A DNA stretch of 64,000 nucleotides from contig NC_064767.1 in the NCBI RefSeq assembly GCF_011397635.1, positions 1-64,000 of the forward strand. The letters are read 5' to 3'. Made by a program: the position numbers and the translations under genes. Below are positions 22,666 through 35,723 of this stretch, piece by piece. The DNA is from Epinephelus fuscoguttatus. Lineage: Eukaryota > Chordata > Actinopteri > Perciformes > Serranidae. Numbering within the stretch: the first letter of the stretch is position 1; each line of letters begins with the position of its first letter. The notes beneath the pieces were generated by a model that saw only the letters and a list, made by a program, of their open reading frames with translations, was not told where the DNA came from and made no database searches.

Positions 22666-24024
22666 CTATGGACATACAGATTATTGATTACTGATTGATC
22701 TCTGGGCTCCAACAAGACTAGTATGAAGACAACCCAGTGTAACTAGATCCCAGTATCGAGACAACCCAGTGTAACTGGAGCCCAGTACGAAGACAATCTA
22801 GTATAACTGGAGCCCAGTATGAAGACAACCCAGTGTAAATGGATCCCAGTATGAAGACAATCCAGTGTCACTGGAGCCCAATATGAAGGCAACCCAGTAT
22901 AATTTTGTTTGCAGCACAATGTATAGAACACATCTACTCTATAGATACGATAACACACATTGATTACACACACATATCACACATAAACTGCAAATATACA
23001 CAGAATAAATAATCTAAATAGTCTAGAATAAATCGTCTAAACAATAAATATTTGCCCTTCCTTAAGATGCACTGCTCATTGGTAATAATCTATACATACC
23101 ACACCTGCCCATGCCTTGTTTAATTGTGTAATAGCCAAAGGAAGAAAAGTGATTTTTGCCCAATTTGTTCTAATATTGGGATGTCTGTACCTTCACCCCG
23201 AAGGGAGAAGCTTAAATTCCCCCGAGAGTGAGAGACCTTGTCTGCCTTTTGGGTCAGCCTGGTCAGATAAAGATGGTACAGATCAGTCTGCTGCTTCCCA
23301 ATGATTTTTCCACAATTTTTCCCAGTTTGTTTCTATGGGTGACCATACCAGCATACAATACAATAAGCAAGAATACTCTCAATAAAAGCCTTATGAAATA
23401 CAGTGAAACTTTTGTTGTTGACGCTAAAAAAATTAGCTTCTTAAGAAAGTGCATGTGCTGCTGTGCTGACCCTTTTCGAACACAGCATTTGCACACAGAT
23501 TCAAGGATAGTTTATGGACTATAATAAGACCAAGATATTTGTACTCAGTTACCACCTCTATCTTTTCTCCCTTTATCATAGATGGGATGTGGGTGGGGGC
23601 TCATGTCTAAAATCAAAGACCAACTCTCTAGTCTTTCATATATTTAACTGCAAACGTGACACCTCACACCAGCTCACAAAATCGCTTAACACAGGTCTAT
23701 GCCAAATTTCATCCTGCTTCAGTAAGCTAACTATGGCACTATCATCTGCAAATTCAAGTTAACTCATATCACAGCGGTGCCTGGACAGCGTGACGTGTGT
23801 GGTTGTGCTGCTGCCGTGGTCCTGCCAGATGCCTCCTGCTGCTGCTGCTGCCATCATTAGTCATTAGTCATACTTCTACTGTTATTATACACATATGACT
23901 ATTGTCACACATGTATACTGCCAGGTATTAATACATACTTTCAACATATTGTACCACAGTAGCCAGAACTATAACTATAATATTATTACTTTCATTAATG
24001 TTACTGTAAGCTACTGTCATTACC

Positions 24025-24064
<40 letters not shown>

Positions 24065-27000
24065 ATTGTGTCATGTGGATTACTGTTAATTTATCATGCT
24101 GATCTGTTCTGTACGACATCTATTGCACGTCTGTCCGTCCTGGAAGAGGGATCCCTCCTCAGTTGCTCTTCCTGAGGTTTCTACCGTTTTTTCCCCGTTA
24201 AAGGGTTTTTTGGGGAGTTTTTCCTGATCAGCTGTGAGGGTCATAAGGACAGAGGGATGTCGTATGCTGTAAAGCCCTGTGAGGCAAATTGTGATTTGTG
24301 ATATTGGGCCTTATAAATAAAATTGATTGATTGATTGATTGATTGATTGAAATGTAATTATATGACTCCCAGGGTGACCACTGCGACAGCAGTCAGTATA
24401 TAAAATATACAAGAGTGGTGACAAAACACTGCCTTGCAGTGTTCCAATAGATGTAACAAGAACACCTGGTGTAGTATTTCCCACTCTTGCCCTTTGTGGT
24501 CTACAACAGAGAAAGTCCAAAATCCATCTAATCAGTCATGAGTCCAGTTTAAAATGACCTCTCAGTCTTTCAGCTAAAATGTATGGGTGGATTGTGTTAC
24601 ATGCTGATAAAAAATCTACAAATAAAAACTGCATACACAAAAAATTGACCAGACCTGTATGCAAACTGCAGTGGGTCGAGGGCATGTCCACATGAGTTTA
24701 TAATGTGGGTTTTTACTATCCTCTCCGGTGCTTTCACAACCAGAGAGGTGAGAGAAATACATCTGTAGTCCTTGGGTGAAGATGGGTGGGGTACTTTTGG
24801 CAAGGGGGCCACCAGTGATGTCTCCCAAAGTAGTGGGACCACCTGCATATCCAGAGAGTGTTGGAAGAGAGAGCAGAATATTCCACTTGCCATAATCTTT
24901 ATGCCATTCCATGCAGCCCTTGAGTTTCCTGAAGCCAGGGTACTCTGCACCTTGTCCCTGTACTGGCATTTGGCCTTATAGACCTCATTTACTTCCTTTT
25001 GTACGTCTTTCCTGTCCTGTAGATTTCCCGCAGCAAAGAATCCCTTTTTTCATTTAGTATGCATTTAAGTCCTTTTGTTACCCATGGTTTGTTGTTCAGG
25101 TACACTTTAATGGTCTTTGTTGGAATTCACACAAAAGCTTATGTAACCTGTAACAGTCTCTGTCAGCTCATGCAAGTCAGCAGAGGAATCCTCAAAGACA
25201 GTCCAGGGCTTGATGCTGACTTTTTTCCCAAGGAGCAGGCTTCCCCAGAGGTCTGCCGCTTTTCCCGGTCTCTTGTCTCCGCCACACTTGAACTTATTTC
25301 CACCCAGCCGACAGCCTGGCCGTGGAGAACGGTCCCTAACTGCATCAGTAAGTCATTAACATAGAGGGGATCAAAATAAAAATAAATAAATAAAATAAAA
25401 ATCAACCAGCCCCCGTCCTCCCCTGACAAGTAAAGAACAGTCCCTAAAGTGCAGTGAGGTTTGTGGACCGTTATCTGCCACTAAGAAAGAAACGTGAACG
25501 GCTCGTTTCTCCTCTAACACGCCACATACCTATGTGCTGCCACGGCTCGGTTGTCCAGGTGCTACTGTGCAGTCATGACACCAATGAAAGAGGAAATTAC
25601 TGGACCTAGAGTTGGACTTCTCTGTCGCCAGTAAGCTGTTATCTTGCACGGCAGAGCACTATGAGCCTCTGCCGTATTCCTGTCTGTGACCCCCGTTCAA
25701 CCCACAACCGCCAGGATTCGCCTTTCCTTTCTGCTGCTGGTTGAAACGTGATAATAGGGACGCCCCAGCACCCACTCCACTAACTTGACGTGGAAATGAG
25801 CAGTAGTCTAGAAAACTGGCAAGTTTTTTTTGCTTGTTTGTTTGTTTGTTTGTTTGTTTGTTTTTTGGAGGGTGCTCGTGTGCCCTCACATAGATTGCAC
25901 CCTGGGCGGTCGCCCACATTGCCCATAGCAAAAACCGTCCCTGCCTCCACCACACTTTGACTTATTTCCACCCTGCCGACAGTGGGACTTATATTCATTG
26001 TGCCAACAGTGGCTTGGAAACCACCCATAACACTTGCACTGTTGAGCCCTGCAGTCCAGGTAGTGTTCTCCAAGCATCCTTTCAAGGTCTCGATGCTGTC
26101 CTCATCCCACACCTGAATTTGCTTTTCCACAGGCTTCACCCTTTTCAAGACCTGTCTGTTGGTGGGTCTGAGGAAGACAGTGTTGTGATCTGAACTGCCA
26201 AGAGGGGGCTTGGCACTGGATGCGTACACCTTTGGGATTTATCCGTAGCATAGATCAATTATTATGTTTTTCCTTGTTGGACAGGTAACATATTGCGAAT
26301 ATGATGACAACGTGCATGCAAGGGTGCAATTGTTAAAATCACCTATAATAAACTTGGGGGCATCTGGGGCCATATCATCAAATTCTTGCGTAATGTTAAA
26401 AAATAATGTCTGCTGCCTTTTCTATATCTGCACACGGATGTATGTATACAACAGACAAAAATATTTGTGGGAATTCTCTGGGAAGATAATGGGGACGCAG
26501 AGATACCAATAAAAGTTCAATATCAGGGGTGCAAATCTTTTTCCTCAGCATCGTTGTTCTACACCATCTGTCATTTATCATGACGCTCACTCCCCCATCC
26601 TTGCTCCTTGCCTGTTGCCTTGCTGCACTGATCCATGCACGATAGTAAATCCTTCCGGACAGACTTCGGAATCCGGCACAGTTTCATTCAGCCAAGTGTC
26701 AGAGAAGGCGAGGACACAAGCTTCCCTATACTCATGCAAGTAATGAGTGTTTGCTCGTAACTCGTCTGCTTTCCTTTTGATAGATTATGCGTTTGATAAA
26801 GTTATAGTTGGAAGCGGAACTTTTGCTGTTTTCCTCATTCTGAGTCTCTACCTCAGCCCACCCCCTTTTTCCTTGCTTCTTCTTGCATCCCATATGTTTA
26901 AATGCCCTTATAATCTCCATAGGTATATTCAGATCAGTAACACTCCAATCGCTTGCGTGGATGTTAAGTTCCAAGAGGAAATCACTGCTGTAGCGAATGT

Positions 27001-30000
27001 GTGAGTCTGAGTTGCAGTTTGCTGGCTCACCCACTATGTTGATTACAAGCAAAATAAGTCTGATTATTAGAACGAATTCCCATATCCGACACATGTTGGC
27101 TCTTCCCAAGCCTTAGCTAAATTCCATCATTGATTAGTGCGGAAAATAAGACAATAAGACGATCAGACAAGACTTAACAAAACAATCAAACAGACAGACC
27201 GTGCTACTGGTCGCCACAGTGTGGCGCCCTGGAAATTACAAGCATATAGTGTCTGTGTGTGTATGTTTGTGTGTGTGTCTCACCTTGGGGGTGGAGCATG
27301 GGTAAGCAAACAGGTGAACTTTACAGAAGTCATCTGCCAGAGCGATCACCTTCCTGTTGTGAGATCTCATCAGAGCATTGATGTCAGTGCCGTCTGAGCC
27401 CTCAGGCCACACACCTGCAATCACACACACACAAAGACACAGGTGGACAGATGTATGGAGAAACACGCATACCAAATGTACTATGTGTACCAAGTGTACC
27501 AGGAGTACCAACTGTACTATGTGTACCACGTGTACCAGGAGTACCAATTGTACTATGTGTACCAAGTGTACTAGGGGTACCAAGTGTACTAACCGAACAC
27601 GTGGTATCCCAGTACGCAGGTGTAGGTTGCCCAGTCGATGTCTTTACACTCTGAACGATTTCTGATCAGTTTACAGCCATTTGGAACGTCCCCTAAAAAA
27701 ACACTACTGTTAGTACACAACACTACGGAAGTACAATTACACAGTACTACATTACTAATGTAGCACAGTACTTTCAGTAAACAGTACTACATTACAAATG
27801 TATCAGAGTACTCTCAGTGAACAGTACTACATTACAAATGTATCAGAGTACTTTAAGTACACAGTACTACATCAGTGATGTATCAGAGTACTGTAAGTAC
27901 ACAATACTACATTATTGACATATCAGAGGACTCACAGTAGAGGATTTCGTAGTCTCCAGAGTTGGACATGATGAAGTTGTTGTCAGGTGACCAGTCCAGG
28001 TGTGTGATGTAGCTGGAATGTCCCTGTGGAAACATTCAGGTAACTCATGAACATACCTGAACATCATCTTCATCAGCTGAACATCATCATATCAAATCTT
28101 AGAGAGCTCATGGAACCAGATTCTCCCACCAGAGCACTGCACCCTGAGAACGCAGGGTTCCCGTGGTTGCTAAAGAAGAGCCAGAGCCTTCAGCTATCAG
28201 GCCCCTCCTCTGTGGAAACGAGTCTGGGAGGCAGACACCATCTCCACATTTAAGACTAGACTTAAGACTTTCCTTTTTGATAAAGTTTATAGTTAGGGCT
28301 GGTTCTTATAGTTAGGACTGATTCTTATAGTTAGGACCAGCTCTTATAGTTAGAACCGGCTCTTATAGTTAGGACTAATTATTATAGTTAGGACTGGCTC
28401 TTGTAGTTAGTACTAATTCTTATAGTTAGGACTGGCTCTTATACTTAGGACTGATTCTTATAGTTAGGACTAATTTTTATGTTTACGACTGGCTGTTGTA
28501 GTTAGGACTAATTCTTATAGTTAGGACCGGCTCTTGTAGTTAGGACTGGCTCTTATAGTTAGGATGAATTCTTATAGTTACGACCAGCTCTTGTAGTTAG
28601 GACTAATTCTTAAAGTTAGGACCGGCTCTTATAGTTAGGACTAATTCTTATAGTTAGGACAGGCTCTTATAGTTAGGACTGGCTCTTGCAGTTAGGACTA
28701 ATTCTTATAGTTAGGACTTGCTCTTGTACTTAGGACTAATTCTTATATTTAGGGCTGGCTCTTATAGTTATGACTGATTCTTATAGTTAGGACTAATTTT
28801 TCATGTGTACAGCTGGCTCTTGTAGTTAGTACTAATTCTTATATTTACGACTGGCTCTTATAGTTAGGACTAATTTTTATGTTTACGACTGGCTCTTGTA
28901 GTTAGGACTGGTTCTTATAGTTATTTGAATGAACTGATTTGTGATTTTGGTTTTATGAATAACATTGAATTGAATTCAGTCGTCACATCTGTCAACACTT
29001 CAAACATCTGTGAGGACATTTTTACCATCACAGTTTATATTCATCCTCTGAGGAGACACACCATCTCTACTGTGACATCACTGTGTCTCAGTCGTTGCCT
29101 GGTCTGTGGCAGCAAATTGATTGTACTGCACATGTGCAGCTCTCCACAGAGATGAGGAGGAAATCACATGACTTGTCATCAGCTGATTCGTGGATGAGGT
29201 ACGTAAACAGCAGCCAGGACACATTGGACATTGATGGCAGGTGAGACGGGATCGACAGACGGACAGAAAACGTCTCGGCTTTCTGGCTTTTCATTGATGA
29301 AGATAAAACTTTTTTTTTTTTTAAGATATTTTTGGGGGCTTTTTAGCCTTTAATGTGTAGGACATACAAGCGTGAAGGGGGAGAGAGAGAGAGGGAGTGA
29401 CATGCAGCAAAGGACCGCAGGCTGAAGTCGAACCCAGGCCACTGTGGCAACAGCCTTGTACATGGGGCGCCTGCTCTACCACTAAGCCACCGGCGCCCCG
29501 TGAAGATAAAACTTTGCTTCAGTTTCCTTCGTCTGTTTGGAGAGAAGGAATCCGCCACTCCTCTGCTCCTCACTCTGGTGGTTAGTCTGATAAATAAATG
29601 GCGACCCCTATAATGATGTCATGACCCCCAGGTTGAGACCCACCGTCCTGACCGGTGGTCAGACATCTCAGAATGACACAACAATAAAACACAGACTCAC
29701 CGTGCACTTCCCATAGCGGCTGTACTTGCGTCCTCGCTCTGAGACGGTGTAGAGGTAAATAAAGTTATCATGAGATCCGACGGCCAACAGGCTGCCATCT
29801 GCAGACACACAGAGAGGAGCATTCTGGGTAATGCAGTTCACGTCTCTCACAGCGTCTTCATGGAAGCAGTCCTGCTGTTTGTTCATTAACAGAAACAGTT
29901 ATCATGAGATCCGACGGCCAACAGGCTGCCATCTGCAGACACACAGAGAGGAGCATTCTGGGTAATGCAGTTCACGTCTCTCACAGCGTCTTCATGGAAG

Positions 30001-33000
30001 CAGTCCTGCTGTTTGTTCATTAACAGAAACATCACATGTGACATCACCCACCAACGGAGAAGCGCATCACCGACAGCTGCTCGTTCCCATCGGTGTGGAT
30101 CGCCACCAGGTCGGTCGTCTCAGCGTCCAGGACGTACCACCTGGGACAGACGCAGCAGTCAGAGACACCAATTACAGACAGAGACACCAGTTAGAGACAC
30201 AGACCGGTTAGAGACACAGACACCAGTTAGAGACACCAGTTCAAGATAGAAAGACCAGTTAGAGACACAGACCAGTTAGACACACAGACACCAGTTAGAG
30301 ACATAGACACCAGTTAGAGACACCAGTCGAGATAGAGAGAACAGTTAGAGACACCAGTTGGACAGACAGAGACAGAGACACCAGTCACAGACACCAGTTG
30401 GAAAGACAGAGACACCAGTTAGAGACACCAGTTGGACAGACAGAGACACCAGTTAGAGACACTGGTTGGACAGACAGTGACAGAGATACCATTTGGACAG
30501 ACAGAGACAGAGACACCAGCTAGAGACGCCAGTTGGACAGACAGAGACAGAGACACCAGTTAGAGACTCCAGTTGGAAAGACAGAGACACCAGTTGGACA
30601 GACAGAGACACCAGTCACAGACACCAGTTGGAAAGACAGACACAGAAACAGAGACACCAGTTGGACAGACAGAGACACCAGTTAGAGACACTGGTTGGAC
30701 AGACAGTGACAGAGATACCATTTGGACAGACAGAGACAGAGACACCAGCTAGAGACGCCAGTTGGACAGAGAGAGACAGAGACACCAGTTAGAGACTCCA
30801 GTTGGAAAGACAGAGACAGAAACAGGTGCATACTGACTTTCCTGAGTGTGTTCCAATGGCGACAACGGCTCCGCTGGGATGGAAGTCGGCACAGTGTCCA
30901 TGTTCCTGAGAGACAGAGCTGTCAATCATCTGTCAAACAACCAATCAGCTTTCTCCAAGCACTGACAGCTGTCGACAACAACAATGACATCTGGACATTT
31001 TTAATTGGATACTGTAAACGCTTCTCTTCTTTCTCTGCTCTGATTGGCTGCCTGTTTTCAGGAGGGCGGGGCTTCACAAACAATCTAAGACACATCAATC
31101 TGTTAAGTCAAACATTTTGAGTAAACAAGGATGTTTACAGATGTTTATATTTACTTTAGTCACAAACACATTTAGTAAACAGACTGATGTTTACAGATAA
31201 ATGCTTATATTTACTTTAGTCACAAACACATTTAGTAAACAGACGGATGTTTACACGTAAATGTTTATATTTACTTTAGTCACAAACACATTTAGTAAAC
31301 AGACTGATGTTTACAGATAAATGCTTATATTTACTTTAGTCACAAACACATTTCGTAAACAGACGGATGTTTACACGTAAATGTTTATATTTAGTCACAA
31401 ACGTATTTAGTGAACAGACGGATGTTTACAGATAAATGTTTATATTTACTTTAGTCACAAACACATTTAGTAAACAGACGGATGTTGACAGATAAATGTT
31501 TATTTACTTTAGTCAAACATATTTAGTAAACAGACTGATGTTTACAGATGTTTATAAAATACATCCTAGTGTTTAATAACACTGATGTTTTTCTTTCAGC
31601 CGTCACTCTGTATCATGATCAATGAAAATATTGTTGGATATGGAAATAAAACAATGATGATTATGATGGTGATGATGACACTGACCTCCAGCGTTCTGCT
31701 CCACTGCAGACTATGATCCTCCGAGCTCCAGACACAGACCAGCCGGTCCTGAGCGCACGTCAGGAACAACCCTCTGGATGGGTGACACGCCAAACCCCAC
31801 AGCTCATCTGTGTGACCCTTTACACATCACAGGAAAGAGAAGCTGAGACCCTGAAGATATCATCGCATTACTGAGACCCTGAACACATTACTGAGACCCT
31901 CAATGCATTACTGAGTCTCTGAACACATCACTGACACCCTAAAGGTGCCGACACACCAAATTGGCATCAAAGAACTAGCGGCAACGAAAGCCAACTGTTG
32001 CGTTGTCTACGTCGCCCTGTGTCAGTTGCATTTGAACACACTACACGGACTACATCCGACGGCCAAGTAGCACGTACGTTCTGCGCCTGCGTGAGAGAGA
32101 GCGGAGTGAGAGAGTGGTACATCCTGCCAGCCAAGGGGTTTCCTATCTGTGCAGCCGAGCACCGCAGCACCTCCACGGACTATTACATCCAGACGGTCCC
32201 AGTGTTTCCTCCGCAGGCTCCAATTCACTCAGCTGCCCGATAAACTCGCTGCTTCTTCCCACTTTAACCTGAATAACAAACCAGGGCTCGGTGCTCCGGT
32301 TGGATCCAAACGGAGAGCCAGGGCTGGCTCAGAGACTAGCGGAGGCTTCACTTTCACTACAGGCAGATTCACTCGCTACAGGGGAGAGGAAATAAAACCT
32401 GAACAGTCAATCTCTCTCACCGACATGCTCCACCGCTGATTCAACATGCTCAATCAGCCGAAAAGTCGCCGACGTGCCAACAGTGTGGGACACACCGTAA
32501 AAACTAGGGCAACAGACGCTCACTGACGGCCCAACTTTGCTCGACGGCCAACCATCGGTTCGGTGTGTCAGGGCCTTAAAAACACCACTGAGACCCTGAA
32601 CACATCGCTGAGACCCTGAACACATCACTGAAACCCTGAACACATCTCTGCTTTACTAAGACCCTGAACACATCACCGCTTGACTGAGACCATGAACACG
32701 TCAGTGCTTGACTGAGACCCTGAACACATCACCGTTTTAGTGAGACCCTGAACACATGACTGCTCTACTGAGACCCTGAACACATCACCGCTTGACTGAG
32801 ACCCTGAACACATCACTGCTTTACTGAGACCCTGAACACATCACCGTTTTAGTGAGACCCTGAACACATGACTGCTTTACTGAGACCCTGAACACATCAC
32901 CGCTTGACTGAGACCCTGAGCACATCACTGCTTTACTGAGACCCTGAACACATCACCGTTTTACTGAGACCATGAACACGTGACTGCTTTACTGAGACCC

Positions 33001-33431
33001 TGAACACATCACCGTTTTACTGAGACCATGAACACGTGACTGCTTTACTGAGACCCTGAACACATCACCGCTTTAGTGAGACCATGAACACGTGACTGCT
33101 TTACTGAGACCCTGAACACATCACGAAGACCCTGAACACAGGGTCAACACCTGTCCTGTCTGAGTCGTACCAAATTATGGCATCATGATGACATCATGAT
33201 GATGTTGTGAAGTCTCACCTGGACCTCCACCAGGAAGCCATCGTTGAAGGTTCCTCTCAGGATGAAGTTACGAGACGTCCCGACTAGAAACTCCTCCCCC
33301 TTCCCCTCAGACACCGCTCTGATGGTTCCGTACTGATCCGGGACCTGTGAACACACCATCAGCTATGTGACCTGGGTGATGTGTGTGTGTGTATGTATGA
33401 CAGCGTGTATCTGTATGTGTGTATGTGTCTA

Positions 33432-33470
<39 letters not shown>

Positions 33471-35300
33471 AGTACCTCGATGTCCCTCTCCGCTCGCAGC
33501 TCATGGTCCCACAGGATGATTTTTCGGTCTTTTCCTCCTCCAGTCAGCAAAGTGCCACTCCTCATCTCACATAGACAGAACACGCTGCCCTCGTGACCTT
33601 TGACCTGCCGACAGATCTGGAACGCTGCGCCCACGCACGCACACACACACATACACACACACACACGTGAGTCTTGCCTTCTGAACTGAAATGTTACAAA
33701 AAATTTGACAGAATGAATAAAAACGACCTTCATCGTTAAATTCTGTGTTCATACATGTCATTATAAACTCTGTGTGCGTACATACGTGTCATTATAAACT
33801 CTGTGTGTACATACATGTCATTATAAACTGTGTGTACATACGTGTCATTATAAACTCTGTGTGTTCATACGTGTCATTATAAACTCTGTGTGTACATACA
33901 TGTCATTATAAACTGTGTACATACGAGTCATTATAAACTCTGTGTTCATTCAAGTCATTATAAACTCTGTGTGTACATATGTGTCATTATAAACTCTGTG
34001 TGTTTATACATGTCATTATAACCTCTGTGTGTACATACATGTCATTATAAACTGTGTACATAGGTATCATTATAAACTGTGTGTTCATACGTGTCATTAT
34101 AAACTCTGTGTGTGTTCATACATGTCATTATAAACTGTGTGTTCATAAGCGTCATTATAAATTCTGTGTGTGTTCATACGTGTCATTATAAACTCTGTGT
34201 GTTCATATGTGTCATTATAAACTCTGTGTTCATACGTGTCATTATAAACTCTGTGTGTACATACATGTCATTATAAACTGTGTACATACGTGTAATTATA
34301 AACTGTGTTCATACGTGTCATTATAAACTCTGTGTGTTCATACGTGTCATTATAAAGTCTGTGTGTTCATAAGTGTCATTATAAACTCTGTGTTCATACG
34401 AGTCATTATAAACTCTGTGTGTTCATATGCGTCATTATAAACTCTGTGTGTTCATATGCGTCATTATAAACTCTGTGTGTTCATACGTGTCATAAACTGT
34501 GTTCATACGTGTCATTATAAACTCTGTGTGTACATACGAGTCATTATAAACTCTGTGTGTACATATGTGTCATTATAAACTGTGTGTTCATACGTGTCAT
34601 TATAAACTCTGTGTGTACATACGAGTCATTATAAACTGTGTGTACATATGTGTCATTATAAACTGTGTGTTCATACGTGTCATTATAAACTCTGTGTGTA
34701 CATACGTGTCATTATAAACTGTGTGTACATATGTGTCATTATAAACTCTGTGTTCATACGTGTCATTATAAACTCTGTGTGTACATATGTGTCATTATAA
34801 ACTCCGTGTGTTCATACGTGTCATTATAAACTCTGTGTGTTCATAAGTGTCATTATAAATTGTGTGTTCATACGTATCATTATAAACTCTGTGTTCATAC
34901 ATGTCATTATAAACTCTGTGTGTTCATACGTGTCATTATAAACTCTGTGTGTGTGTTCATACGTGTCATTACAAACTCTGTGTGTGTTCATACGTGTCAT
35001 TACAAACTCTGTGTGTGTTCATACGTGTCATTATAAACTCTGTGTTCATACGTGTCATTATAAACTCTGTGTGTTCATACGTGTCATTATAAACTCAGTG
35101 TGTTCATACGTGTCATTGTAAACTCTGTGTGTGTTCATACGTGTCATTATAAACTCTGTGTACATACGTGTCATTGTAAACTCTGTGTGTGTACATACGT
35201 GTCATTAAAACTCTGTGTGTGTTCATACGTGTCATTATAAACTGTGTGACAAACTGCATAAGATGATGATAAATAATTTATAATAGGGTGTGTGTAAAGT

Positions 35301-35336
<36 letters not shown>

Positions 35337-35673
35337 ACTCTGATGAATCAGCTCTGCTGATGTCACTTCCTGCAGCAGCCAGCAGGAGGCAGTAGATCAC
35401 ACAGAAAACATGTTTCCTCTGACTTCCTGTTTGAGCAGATATGCTGCTAGAGTCAGACCTGATCTGAGACACTCTTCCCTGTCTGTACGTGTTTCTGTCC
35501 GACACAGAGACACCGAGCAGAACGTGAACATGACCAGTCTGAATCTGTGGTGTTGATAAATGTGTCAGTGCTGGCTGATGAACTTTGACCTCACTGCACA
35601 ACTTCAGTCGAAAACATTTAACTGTTGGCACCACTCCTCTGTAAACCAGTTTAACCACACTAAAACCATTAGT

Positions 35674-35723
<50 letters not shown>

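Larger units (their letters stand above)
22906..27236 (-). mobile_element. degenerate L2/CR1-like LINE with nested insertions
   Basis: Minus-strand pieces appear in the right order. They are an endonuclease start (ACVLAFSDTWLNETVPDSE, about 26650-26710), an endonuclease GDFN box (about 26320-26345), its end (PPLGSSDHNTVFLRPTNRQV, about 26130-26215), an RT start (SLVAPLPKVPHPSSPKDYRC, about 24770-24840), an RT core (TLQGSVLSPLLYILYTD, about 24385-24435), the FADD box (about 23740-23760) and a C-terminal region (QQHMHFLKKL, 23263-23496). Frames shift and stop many times. The RT is split between its SHII part and FADD by a retroposon (about 23775-24350), and the endonuclease-RT linker is split by other repeat DNA (about 25340-25990). 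Confidence 0.75.

Noticed and set aside
29300-29502. Functional tRNA gene
   Set aside because: The A- and B-box-like parts are present, but the cloverleaf is degenerate and joined to a SINE body.
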